A DNA stretch of 64,000 nucleotides, from positions 20,054 to 84,053 of the forward strand of contig CAJQIC010000011.1 of assembly GCA_905478335.1 (NCBI GenBank), in the 5' to 3' direction. Origin of the DNA: an uncultured Bacteroidia bacterium (GTDB lineage Bacteria; Bacteroidota; Bacteroidia; NS11-12g; UBA9320). Below the pieces are notes generated by a model. It made no database searches. It saw only the letters and a list, made by a program, of their open reading frames with translations, and was not told where the DNA came from. This document shows, one piece after another, positions 41,848 to 50,088 of this stretch (positions within the stretch are counted from its first letter, which is position 1; each line of letters begins with the position of its first letter). A program made the position numbers and the translations under genes.

Positions 41848-42645
41848 TTAGTTTAGGTTGTAGCCAACTTTAATCATAGAGGTAAAGTCTGTGCCTGAGT
41901 ATATCGAGGTATTGGTATAATTTCGGCTTCCAAATAACCACCAGTAAGTGGTCTCTTCCTGCTCTAACTTGGTTGGGGTAGAACTCACCAAACCTACCTG
42001 AGCATGGACAGATAGCTTATTGTGTCGGTATGCATATCCTAAAACAAAACCATCGCCGGCTGACCTCGTATTTTTTAGTAACACCGATTCGTCAAATATG
42101 GAATTGCTTATAGCTAAATTTCCATACTTGGATTCTACGTGCTTAAGGCCAAAATAAATATCAGATTTGCCTTTATAAAGATGCAATAACACGGAAAAGT
42201 GCAGTGCCTTTTCGTCATATTTAACAAGCTCTCTATACATGTGAACAGCGTCAGACTCAGTTGATGGTAAATCTGAATAGCCGTATTGGGTATGGCTACC
42301 ACCGAGTTGTCCTTCGACAGCAAGTTTGCCGGCTTTTAACTTGTGGATATAAGACGTGCTTAACCCTGCTATAGCCACGTGTTCGTTTAATGTGTTACTT
42401 CTTGGACTCATGGAAGACGCATTCTGTCTGTTAAATACTGTGTATGAACCTGTTAGGACAAGTTTTTGCGTAAGGTTAATTGATGATTCGCCAATCAAGC
42501 CCCGTCGATTATAGCCCAGATACAGAGAGGTTGTCCCAGGTTTCTGCGCAATGACGGTTGGCGTAGGGTTATAATGGTGAATCCGTTGCGCTGATGCGGT
42601 CATTTCAATAAGAATGATACAAACTGATGTGATTAACTTTTTCAT
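41848..42645 (-). CDS. Exported beta-barrel-like protein beside HTH copy 2
   Basis: 265 residues with a signal peptide ending near MTASAQ. The mature part is a series of amphipathic strands (TTSLYLGYNRRGLIGESSINL, LVLTGSYTVFN, KLAVEGQLGG, FVLGYAYRHNKLSVHAQVGLV) ending MIKVGYNLN, like an outer-membrane barrel of about 12 to 14 strands. I do not recognise a family. The ATG at 42645 gives the signal peptide; the frame is open to 42672. It is divergent from the HTH regulator at 42776. Confidence 0.68.
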   Translation of the reverse strand: MKKLITSVCIILIEMTASAQRIHHYNPTPTVIAQKPGTTSLYLGYNRRGLIGESSINLTQKLVLTGSYTVFNRQNASSMSPRSNTLNEHVAIAGLSTSYIHKLKAGKLAVEGQLGGSHTQYGYSDLPSTESDAVHMYRELVKYDEKALHFSVLLHLYKGKSDIYFGLKHVESKYGNLAISNSIFDESVLLKNTRSAGDGFVLGYAYRHNKLSVHAQVGLVSSTPTKLEQEETTYWWLFGSRNYTNTSIYSGTDFTSMIKVGYNLN

Positions 42646-42744
42646 AGTCTTAGATTTTGTACTACAAAGCACGACGAGTTGAAGTCGACGTCAAAACGAT
42701 AATTGCGAAATGGTGTACTAATTTTACGGAATATGATAATTTGT

Positions 42745-42752
42745 TATCTTTG
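42745..42752 (+). promoter_or_regulatory. Putative -7 box of HTH copy 2
   Basis: TATCTTTG matches TAnnTTTG, 23 bp before the regulator ATG. The bases after it (GAAGTATCTAAAC) resemble the initial transcribed sequence of several other genes in the window. Confidence 0.4.
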
Positions 42753-42775
42753 GAAGTATCTAAACGGACAAACTG

Positions 42776-43774
42776 ATGAAAGCTTTTTCAATTGCGCTTA
42801 AAGACCACTTATACCGAAAACATGAATCGAACACCAGTATTGCCAAAGATTTATGTGATTTATTGGGCCTGAGTAAAGACAGTGTATATAGAAGACTGCG
42901 AGGCGAGGCAAGCTTTACGTTAGATGAGGCCGTTTGTATTTCTAAAGAATACAAAATCTCCCTAGATCTGTTAATGAGTTCGCATTTCAACACGTTTGGG
43001 ACGTACCGTTTTCGTCCATTGTATAAGGAAGAGCCTCAATTAAGTGAAAATGTAAAAGCCGTAACAAAACTGTTTACGTATTTAGCGAAGGAGGGTGGTG
43101 CGCTGCACTATGTTGCCGAATCCGTGCCTCTTTTTAGGCTTCTAGGCACAAATAAACTCAAAGACTTTTCGGTGTATTACTGGAAAAAAGTAATTCTGAA
43201 TTACACTTCTCATTTTGCACAAAAGTTTGACGACGCGTATTTCATTCCCAAAGAGTACCGGCTCATTGTCGAGCAGTTAACACAACAGTATTATTCCATC
43301 GATCTGACGGAAATTTGGACCAAGGAAAGTCTACAAAAGATGTTTTTCCAAATACAATACGCCGTTGAGTCTGGATTTATAGTTTCTCAAAGCATTATTG
43401 AAGAACTCTACAAAGAATTGGAAGCGCTTATAGACGAATTAGATTTGGCAGCAACATTGGGGCAAAACAAGTTTGGAAATTCGTTCACCTTATTTGATTG
43501 CGAAATTCAGCTTGAAAATAATTGTGTGTACACCACAGTGAACGACGTCAACAACTGCTTCTTAAATTTTAATAATTTCAATAACCTATCGATAGGAGAT
43601 GAGATTTTTAACCAAGAGGTGGCCAGTTGGATTACCAACTTAAAAACACGAAGCATTCAAATATCCGGTCAAGCAGAGAAACAAAGGAATCAATTCATAG
43701 ACCATCAAAAGTCTTTGCTGGATACCTCACATGAGTTTTGCTTGAAGTTTTTAAACAGAAGGGCGCAGGTGTAG
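42776..43774 (+). CDS. HTH regulator with helical effector domain, copy 2
   Basis: 332 residues, paralogous to 25274-26266. The N-terminal HTH (residues ~18-68) includes TSIAKDLCDLLGLSKDSVYRRLRGEASFTLDEAVCISKEYKISLDLL. Shared effector-domain landmarks are LTEIWTKESLQ, QIQYAVESGFIV and the repeated NFNNFNNL. It lies between two barrel-type genes, divergent at 41848-42645 and downstream at 43826. Copy 1 also borders an envelope barrel gene, so these regulators probably respond to or control surface proteins. Confidence 0.78.
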   Translation: MKAFSIALKDHLYRKHESNTSIAKDLCDLLGLSKDSVYRRLRGEASFTLDEAVCISKEYKISLDLLMSSHFNTFGTYRFRPLYKEEPQLSENVKAVTKLFTYLAKEGGALHYVAESVPLFRLLGTNKLKDFSVYYWKKVILNYTSHFAQKFDDAYFIPKEYRLIVEQLTQQYYSIDLTEIWTKESLQKMFFQIQYAVESGFIVSQSIIEELYKELEALIDELDLAATLGQNKFGNSFTLFDCEIQLENNCVYTTVNDVNNCFLNFNNFNNLSIGDEIFNQEVASWITNLKTRSIQISGQAEKQRNQFIDHQKSLLDTSHEFCLKFLNRRAQV

Positions 43775-43825
43775 TTGTACACAATCGGTTGACTTCCAAT
43801 AGTTAGGGATTTTTTAGCATACTTT

Positions 43826-44458
43826 ATGACTTATATTTACCAAAAAAATAATTATAAAACTAAAAACAGTCTATTTACAGGTTTGCTTACGCTTGCCTTA
43901 TTTGCATGCTCATCACTTTCGCACGCACAAACGTATTCCTTAGGTACAACAATTATCGATGTGTTTGCCGGAGGGCCAAATGTATCAAAGGTGTTTGTTG
44001 GTGGAGCTGCTTCACTGAACGAGGGTACCGAAACCCTGACTGGGATTCTACCTATCGGTCTAAGAGCTGAATACATGGTGACAGATAAGTTTGGAATAGG
44101 ATTGGAAGTAAGTTATGCGAGTGGAAAACGTGTATATGATTATTCACAAAACGACACGGCATATACGATAACAGGAGAGCATAATAAACTGCGTGTTTTA
44201 CCTACATTCAATTTCCATTTCTTGGATAATGAAACAGTCGATTTGTACTTAGCCTTAGGTGTAGGAATGAAAGATGTAAACTATATCTGGTCTTCGACGA
44301 ACAACAATGATATAGACGATTTGGAATTCCCAACAGGTAAAATTTCAAGTAAATTAGCCTTAGGTACAAGGATATTCTTTACAGATAATATTGGTGCCAA
44401 TTTTGCTTTTGGTATTGGTGGTCCACTGATTAATGGAGGATTATCCATTAAAATATAA
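43826..44458 (+). CDS. Outer-membrane beta-barrel protein
   Basis: 210 residues. The N-terminus (MTYIYQKNNYKTKNSLFTGLLTLALFACSSLSHAQ) ends in a signal peptidase I site after an extended basic region. The mature protein begins with a short strand then GLRAEYMVTDKFGIGLEVSYASG, LRVLPTFNFHFL and LALGTRIFFTDNIGANFAFGIGG, an eight-stranded OmpA/OmpX-like barrel pattern. It follows HTH copy 2 by 51 bp and could be co-transcribed. Confidence 0.78.
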   Translation: MTYIYQKNNYKTKNSLFTGLLTLALFACSSLSHAQTYSLGTTIIDVFAGGPNVSKVFVGGAASLNEGTETLTGILPIGLRAEYMVTDKFGIGLEVSYASGKRVYDYSQNDTAYTITGEHNKLRVLPTFNFHFLDNETVDLYLALGVGMKDVNYIWSSTNNNDIDDLEFPTGKISSKLALGTRIFFTDNIGANFAFGIGGPLINGGLSIKI

Positions 44459-44473
44459 ATATTCTTTCTTACG

Positions 44474-44508
44474 AAAAAAGCGAGCTCAGTAATGAACTCG
44501 CTTTTTTT
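44474..44508. terminator. Bidirectional intrinsic terminator
   Basis: GCGAG / CTCGC stem extended by flanking A6 and T7 runs, between the convergent barrel and hydrolase genes. It can work on both strands. Confidence 0.85.
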
Positions 44509-44528
44509 ATGAGTAATCGTTTTGCAGG

Positions 44529-45404
44529 CTATTCTAACCCTAAAAACTCAATCGTTTCGTTAACCACGTCTTCTAAATCCTCTGGCAATCGATCTGATTC
44601 CCAAGGATGACTCGCACCAAACGTGTGATTGCCTTCTAGCTTTAAAAACAATGCATGCTTAATAGCCATATTGATTTTCTCGCTATTTGTGATCGGGGCA
44701 ACGTCATCGTTATCGCCATGAACAAGTAATAGAGGCTGATCTAGGTTCTTAATTTGAGCTTGCAAGTTCAAGCGCTCATTGTTGTCGATATAGTCTTGTT
44801 TAAATTGATAACCAACTGGGTAGCTTTGTTTGGTACGCCCGTTGATTACATCAACAAAGCCTTTTTCTCGCCAAGTGACGTCATCTTCCAGTTCTACAAA
44901 CTTTTTAATATTAAAAGCACCAGCCCATGTCGCCACGCGTCGTACACGTTCGTCTTCTAATGTTTTAAGTAAAACAGTTATTGCGCCACGACTGTGACCT
45001 ATCAAACTTAAATCATCGGTATCCATGTAATGACGATACTCCTCATTGTCGCTAGTTAACCAGTCAATCAACAAGCCAAGGTCGTCTAATTCTAGGCTAA
45101 AGTTATTCTGTCCGAAAGCTTCTGGGTCAGTAATATCAGTTAAGTCTGTGTGCGCAACTCCGTTATGAGAGAAATTCATTTTAACACAGAAAAAACCAGC
45201 ATCGGCCATGGTTTTAGCCACCAAATGCCAAGGTCCCCAATCCTTAAAGCCTTTATATCCGTGACAAAACACCACTACCGGCATTTTTCGATTATCTGGG
45301 TTAAAGGTAATGTCGAAGGTTATTGGAAGAGACTTAGCGCCTTCAATAACACGTTCTTCAGAAAAAGTGTGCACGTTATAGTTTTTTGAAGTTGGCAACA
45401 GCAT
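44529..45404 (-). CDS. Alpha/beta hydrolase
   Basis: 291 residues of the alpha/beta hydrolase fold. The oxyanion region is FCHGYKGFKDWGPW, the nucleophile elbow is GHSRG, and the acid and base fit LVHGDNDDVAPI and GNHTFG. Similar proteins are dienelactone hydrolase-like or esterase-like with unknown substrates. The start is uncertain: ATG at 45404 overlaps the cyclophilin gene by 29 bp, while a GTG at 45374 follows its stop directly and gives MHTFSEERVIEG. Confidence 0.85.
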   Translation of the reverse strand: MLLPTSKNYNVHTFSEERVIEGAKSLPITFDITFNPDNRKMPVVVFCHGYKGFKDWGPWHLVAKTMADAGFFCVKMNFSHNGVAHTDLTDITDPEAFGQNNFSLELDDLGLLIDWLTSDNEEYRHYMDTDDLSLIGHSRGAITVLLKTLEDERVRRVATWAGAFNIKKFVELEDDVTWREKGFVDVINGRTKQSYPVGYQFKQDYIDNNERLNLQAQIKNLDQPLLLVHGDNDDVAPITNSEKINMAIKHALFLKLEGNHTFGASHPWESDRLPEDLEDVVNETIEFLGLE

Positions 45405-45981
45405 CAAAGTCTTTGGCGTCTTTTCCAACTCGAATAATGTTGACTTTGGTAATGGTATCACCTTGTTTGATTTCGTTTACCACTTCCATTCCAGAAATAA
45501 CATAACCGAATACGTTGTAACCACCATCTAAATGTGGCGTAGCCGTATGGGTAATGTAAAACTGACTTCCGTTGGTATCTGGTCCTGAGTTTGCCATAGC
45601 AACAGTTCCCGCCTTATCGTGAGGCAAGTCTGCATGAACTTCAGTTTTAAAACGATATCCAGGGCCTCCAATACCATTTCCCATTGGGTCACCTCCTTGA
45701 ATAACGAAGTTTGGAACCACGCGGTGAAACGTTAAACCATCAAAATATGGCTCTCCAATTTTTCTAAAATTGTTTTCGATTGTACCCTCAGCTAAACCAA
45801 CAAAATTTGCTGTGGTGATAGGTGCTAAGGTTGGTTCTAATTTAATGTAAACGTTACCTTTTGAGGTAATCATTTCAGCATAAAGTCCGTCTTGTAAATC
45901 CAATGTTTTAATTATTTTTTTATAAGGGTTACCGCAAGAAATTGCAGAAAATAAAAGCAGTGCTACGAATAGTTTTTTCAT
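45376..45981 (-). CDS. Cyclophilin-type peptidyl-prolyl isomerase lipoprotein
   Basis: 201 residues. The N-terminus MKKLFVALLLFSAISCGNPYKK has a lipobox ending in Cys, so it is anchored in the envelope. The cyclophilin domain (~35-195) carries NFVGLAEG, FHRVVPNFVIQGGDPMGNGIGGPGY, AMANSGPDTNGSQFYIT and GYVISGMEVVN, with the active-site Arg in FHRVV. It assists folding of envelope proteins by proline isomerisation. The ATG at 45981 is chosen because it gives the lipoprotein signal; six codons upstream are open. Confidence 0.93.
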   Translation of the reverse strand: MKKLFVALLLFSAISCGNPYKKIIKTLDLQDGLYAEMITSKGNVYIKLEPTLAPITTANFVGLAEGTIENNFRKIGEPYFDGLTFHRVVPNFVIQGGDPMGNGIGGPGYRFKTEVHADLPHDKAGTVAMANSGPDTNGSQFYITHTATPHLDGGYNVFGYVISGMEVVNEIKQGDTITKVNIIRVGKDAKDFDAVANFKKL

Positions 45982-46033
45982 CTCAGAAAATTTCGGCAAA
46001 AATAGGAAGAAGAATGGTAAATGTGGAATGTTT

Positions 46034-46075
46034 AATTAGCGATTAGCAGTTAGCAAATAGCAATTATCGATAAAC
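46034..46075 (+). repeat. 7-bp periodic array (ATTAGCA type)
   Basis: Five to six consecutive 7-mers (AATTAGC, GATTAGC, AGTTAGC, AAATAGC, AATTATC). The 14-mer ATTAGCAGTTAGCA inside it also occurs in reverse complement at 17411-17424. Confidence 0.85.
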
Positions 46076-46082
46076 CATTAAA

Positions 46083-46110
46083 AAGTAATGAGTATTGAGT
46101 AACAAGTATC
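46083..46110 (+). repeat. 7-bp periodic array (GAGTATT type)
   Basis: Four 7-mers (AAGTAAT, GAGTATT, GAGTAAC, AAGTATC) directly after the previous array. Confidence 0.75.
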
Positions 46111-46288
46111 AATGATTCTCAATTGTAATGATATTCGATGCTAATTTGTAATAGTCGACCACAGAGTGGTCAAATCTCATATGACGAATGATGCACTGAA
46201 AACCTAAATCCCAGAGGGGTTGAACTTAGGGTTAGAAACAGAAACCGCAAAAGAAAGCCATTCAAAACATGCAACGACAGCATTTTTA

Positions 46289-46330
46289 ATTGTCAATTAT
46301 CAATTATTAATTATCCTAATTTCCTATCCT
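46289..46330 (+). repeat. 7-bp periodic array upstream of prfC
   Basis: Units ATTGTCA, ATTATCA, ATTATTA and ATTATCC, then weaker units up to about 46330, just before the prfC start. The gap 46000-46343 holds three such arrays and two 6-3-6-like mini-hairpins, and no gene that I can see. Confidence 0.8.
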
Positions 46331-46343
46331 TGCACCTGATTTT

Positions 46344-47927
46344 ATGAGTTTAGAAAAAGAAATTCAAAAGCGTAAGACATTTGGGATTATCAGTCACCCA
46401 GATGCAGGTAAAACTACGCTTACGGAGAAACTTCTATTGTTTGGTGGAGCGATTAATGTCGCTGGTGCGGTAAAAAACAATAAAATCACGAAGACAGCTA
46501 CTTCTGATTTCATGGAAATTGAAAAGCAAAGGGGTATATCTGTGGCTACTTCGGTGATGGCTTTTGATTATAAAGACAAACTCATCAACATCCTTGATAC
46601 ACCTGGTCACCGTGATTTTGCTGAGGATACGTTCAGAACGCTTACAGCTGTAGACAGCGTAATCTTGGTAATTGATTGTGTAAAAGGTGTTGAGGCACAA
46701 ACACGAAGGTTAATGGAGGTTTGTCGGATGCGCAACACGCCAGTAATCGTGTTTATTAATAAGCTCGATCGCGACGGACGAGATCCATTTGATTTATTGG
46801 ATGAACTAGAGGAAGAATTAAGTATTTCTGTAAGACCGCTCAGTTGGCCAATCAACATGGGGCGAGATTTTAAAGGTGTTTACTTGTTGCACGATAAGTC
46901 ATTAAACGTTTTTGAAGCCAGTAAAACCAAAAAAGCGACTGACTATACACGGATTGAAGATTTATCTGATTCTAGGTTAGATGAATTGTTAGGAGAGAAG
47001 AACGCTGCCCAGTTAAGAGAAGACGTCGAATTGATTGAAGGTGTTTATGAACCTTTTGATCAATCGTTATATAAGGAAGGTTTATTGGCTCCCGTCTTCT
47101 TCGGTTCTGCCGTTAACAATTTTGGCGTTCAGGAACTCTTAGATACGTTTATTCAAATTGCACCATCGCCTTTACCACGCGAGACCGACGTGCGTAAAGT
47201 TGATCCAACTGAACCAAAATTCAGTGGGTTCATATTTAAGATTCATGCCAATTTAGACCCTAAGCACCGCGATAGAATTGCTTTTCTACGGGTTTGTTCT
47301 GGAGAATTCCAACGAAACAAATTTTACCATCAGGTTCGATTGGATAAGAATATGCGCTTTAGTAATCCGTATAACTTCTTAGCGCAGAGTAAAAATGTAA
47401 TCGAATCCGCTTTCCCTGGAGACGTAATTGGTTTATACGATACAGGAAGCTTCAAGATTGGTGATACCATGACAGAAGGGGAGAAGATCACTTATAAGGG
47501 CATCCCTAGCTTCTCACCAGAGATATTTAAGGAGGTTATCAATCTGGATCCAATGAAGAGTAAACAGTTGGAAAAAGGTATTGATCAGCTAACAGATGAA
47601 GGTGTAGCGCAGTTGTTCCGACAAAACCCAGGTAACAGAAAGTACATTGGCGTCGTTGGCGAACTTCAATTTGAGGTGATTCAATACAGATTAGAACACG
47701 AATACTCTGCTAAATGTAGATTTGAGGCTCTACAATTTCATAAAGCGTGTTGGATGACCGGAGACGCCGACAAGATTGACGCGTTTTGTCAGTATCGACC
47801 GAAAGAAATTGTGGTTGATAAGGATGGAAATCGAGTGTACTTAGCCAGTTCTCCTTACGTACTTCAAATGGCACGATCAAACAACCCAGACGTTACCTTC
47901 CACGAAACGTCGGAGTTTAAGGTGTAA
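46344..47927 (+). CDS. prfC: Peptide chain release factor 3
   Basis: 527-residue GTPase that recycles RF1/RF2 after termination. The G1 loop is [15 protein letters not shown], switch [14 protein letters not shown] and the guanine motif NKLDRD. The RF3-specific C-terminal domain includes [23 protein letters not shown]. Length and order match the bacterial RF3. It has its own upstream region, with a 7-bp periodic array ending close to the start. Confidence 0.97.
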   Translation: MSLEKEIQKRKTFGIISHPDAGKTTLTEKLLLFGGAINVAGAVKNNKITKTATSDFMEIEKQRGISVATSVMAFDYKDKLINILDTPGHRDFAEDTFRTLTAVDSVILVIDCVKGVEAQTRRLMEVCRMRNTPVIVFINKLDRDGRDPFDLLDELEEELSISVRPLSWPINMGRDFKGVYLLHDKSLNVFEASKTKKATDYTRIEDLSDSRLDELLGEKNAAQLREDVELIEGVYEPFDQSLYKEGLLAPVFFGSAVNNFGVQELLDTFIQIAPSPLPRETDVRKVDPTEPKFSGFIFKIHANLDPKHRDRIAFLRVCSGEFQRNKFYHQVRLDKNMRFSNPYNFLAQSKNVIESAFPGDVIGLYDTGSFKIGDTMTEGEKITYKGIPSFSPEIFKEVINLDPMKSKQLEKGIDQLTDEGVAQLFRQNPGNRKYIGVVGELQFEVIQYRLEHEYSAKCRFEALQFHKACWMTGDADKIDAFCQYRPKEIVVDKDGNRVYLASSPYVLQMARSNNPDVTFHETSEFKV

Positions 47928-47946
47928 TCGCGCGCCATACGCAATT

Positions 47947-48522
47947 CTACAAATCTTCTGTAAAGTGCTTCTTGCTTTTCGCTTTGGAGAATTTTTCTTG
48001 ATTGTATGTCTTGGATTGTCCTTTGGGTATCGACAAAGATTCCCATTTCTTACCTGTTAATACTTTCCCGATAAAAACCATTTGACCCACGTGATAACTG
48101 TAATGACACAGTTGTCTGTTAACCGCATCAGGTATGGTGTGCCCCATATTTCGTATGTAAACCAATTGGTCAAAATTCTTGGAATTTATGGTGTCAACTG
48201 CATCGAATAAACACTGCCACCCTTGTTCCCATTTGGTAAGTAGTTCTTTTCTGGTTGAAATAGCCTCGAGTTCGAATTCGGAATCTCGGTTTCGCCATTC
48301 TTTTTCACCATCAGTGGTCCAGAAATCGGTCCACCGCGATAATTGGTTTCCGGCAATGTGTTTCGCAATAATGGCAACCGAGTTACTGTCTGTATTCAGC
48401 TCTTCAAACAGTTGATCATCAGATAATTGCGCCATCGTTCTATCGCCTAACTGTTTGTAGTAATGAAACTGACGCACAATACTGTTCAAATAGTCTTTGA
48501 TGTAATCTTCGTTTTTACCCAT
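47947..48522 (-). CDS. DUF1572 / DinB-like protein
   Basis: 191 residues of the DUF1572 family, a DinB-like four-helix bundle. Characteristic phrases are SIVRQFHYYKQLGDRTMAQLSDDQLF, SVAIIAKHIAGNQLSRWTDFWTTDGEK with a probable metal His, and LCHYSYHVGQMVFIGKVL with two further His. Function unknown. The start at 48522 overlaps the nnr stop by 8 bp, so it may be translated from the nnr mRNA. Confidence 0.85.
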   Translation of the reverse strand: MGKNEDYIKDYLNSIVRQFHYYKQLGDRTMAQLSDDQLFEELNTDSNSVAIIAKHIAGNQLSRWTDFWTTDGEKEWRNRDSEFELEAISTRKELLTKWEQGWQCLFDAVDTINSKNFDQLVYIRNMGHTIPDAVNRQLCHYSYHVGQMVFIGKVLTGKKWESLSIPKGQSKTYNQEKFSKAKSKKHFTEDL

Positions 48523-50011
48523 TGTTTGATACCCGTTTAAAAGCGTTGCCCACATGACGAATAATATCGGAGGCTAAAAGTGCATCTTGCCCCATCTCTG
48601 CACTAGCTAAGTCTCCAGCTAATCCGTGCAGGTAAACGCCTAAAATGGCTGCATGATTGCTTGAATATCCCTGAGAAAGTAATCCTGTAATGATTCCTGT
48701 CAGTACATCTCCAGAACCGCCTGTTGCCATTCCTGGGTTTCCTGTTGAATTAAAAAAAATTGTATTGACGGAATCGACTACTGCTGTGTGGGCTCCTTTA
48801 ATCACAACCAAAACGTCATTATTCTTACAAAACAACTTAACACGTGCAAACTTGTCCATGTCATTTTTCCAAGGGCCTATAAGCCGTTCTAGTTCTTTGG
48901 GATGAGGCGTAAGTATGCTACCATCTGGAATATACCGTATCCAGACTTTGTTATTTGCCAATATGTTTATGGCATCTGCGTCAATCACCATAGGCGTTGA
49001 CGTGTCTTTAAGTAGATTTTGAAGGAATCTTTCTGTATCTGGATGCTGGCCAATTCCTGGCCCAACTCCAACCGTTCTGCCTTCTACATGCACCCTGTCT
49101 GTTAGTATGTTTGCTTCAGCACTTGTCAGCACCATTGCTTCAGGAATAGAAGTTTGCAAGATTTGTTCGCCTTTCTTAGGGATGTAAGCCGTTACCAAAC
49201 CTGCACCAGCTCTTGCACAAGCCTGTACTGCAAGAACTGCAGCACCTATTTTACCCAAAGAACCTACAGCTAACAACGCATGGCCAAAGTCACCTTTATG
49301 GCCGTATTTAGGCCGAGGAAGGTACAATGTCCTGGCAAATTCCTGATCAATGTACATATGGTCTGAAGGTTGTTGGTCAATAAATGATTGATCTAGTCCG
49401 ATTGAGATCAAACGAAAATCAAGGACGTACGCCTGGTTTTCAGGTAGGAGTAAGGACAGTTTTGGTAATTGTAATGACAAGCACATATTGGCTTTAACAA
49501 TTGATCCAGTATTACTGCTGTTGTCCTCGGCAAACAATCCAGAAGGCATGTCGATAGAAACAATTGAAGCCTTACTTGAATTCATTTTGTTTATCACTTC
49601 CGCGGCAAAACCGTCCGTTTTTCTGTTAAGTCCTACACCAAACAAGCAGTCTATTAAGAGTGTATAAACGTTAAAACTAAAGTTAGACTCCACTGAAGAT
49701 AGGTGTTGTACACGCTCCACTCTTTCAACGTTTTCAATGAATTCAGGGGATTTTGAATTTCCTGTGTCGACAACAAAGGTGTCTACAGAGTATCCTAAAT
49801 TAAGAAGTAAACGTGCAATTACCAATCCATCTCCACCATTGTTACCAGTGCCACAAATCACCGCAATTTGGTCATTTGTTGTGAATTCATTTTTAATCCA
49901 TGAACAACATGATTCTCCTGCCCGTTCCATCAAATCAATTGAAGAAATGGGTTCGGTTTGAATGGTGTAGGCATCTACCTTCTTGAGTTGAGGGGGATTT
50001 AATATTTTCAT
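48515..50011 (-). CDS. nnr: Bifunctional NAD(P)H-hydrate epimerase / ADP-dependent dehydratase
   Basis: 498 residues. The N-terminal epimerase (about 1-210) contains AVICGTGNNGGDGLVIARLL and SIDMPSGLF. The C-terminal ADP-dependent dehydratase (about 225-498) contains HKGDFGHALLAVGSLGKIGAAVLA, GVGPGIG, LTPHPKEL and GGSGDVLTGIITGLL. Together they repair damaged NAD(P)H hydrates. Both halves look complete. Confidence 0.95.
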   Translation of the reverse strand: MKILNPPQLKKVDAYTIQTEPISSIDLMERAGESCCSWIKNEFTTNDQIAVICGTGNNGGDGLVIARLLLNLGYSVDTFVVDTGNSKSPEFIENVERVERVQHLSSVESNFSFNVYTLLIDCLFGVGLNRKTDGFAAEVINKMNSSKASIVSIDMPSGLFAEDNSSNTGSIVKANMCLSLQLPKLSLLLPENQAYVLDFRLISIGLDQSFIDQQPSDHMYIDQEFARTLYLPRPKYGHKGDFGHALLAVGSLGKIGAAVLAVQACARAGAGLVTAYIPKKGEQILQTSIPEAMVLTSAEANILTDRVHVEGRTVGVGPGIGQHPDTERFLQNLLKDTSTPMVIDADAINILANNKVWIRYIPDGSILTPHPKELERLIGPWKNDMDKFARVKLFCKNNDVLVVIKGAHTAVVDSVNTIFFNSTGNPGMATGGSGDVLTGIITGLLSQGYSSNHAAILGVYLHGLAGDLASAEMGQDALLASDIIRHVGNAFKRVSNNG

Positions 50012-50045
50012 GTGTGCGTTCGGAAGTTAAGAAAAAAGCACAAAA

Positions 50046-50072
50046 AAAGGGCTATGAAAACATAGCCCTTTT
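50046..50072 (-). terminator. Intrinsic terminator after the MBL-rhodanese gene
   Basis: Perfect 11-bp stem AAAGGGCTATG / CATAGCCCTTT with a 4-nt loop, followed on the minus strand by a T-run. It begins about 17 bp beyond the MBL-rhodanese stop. Confidence 0.9.
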
Positions 50073-50088
50073 CTATAATTATTCGTTT

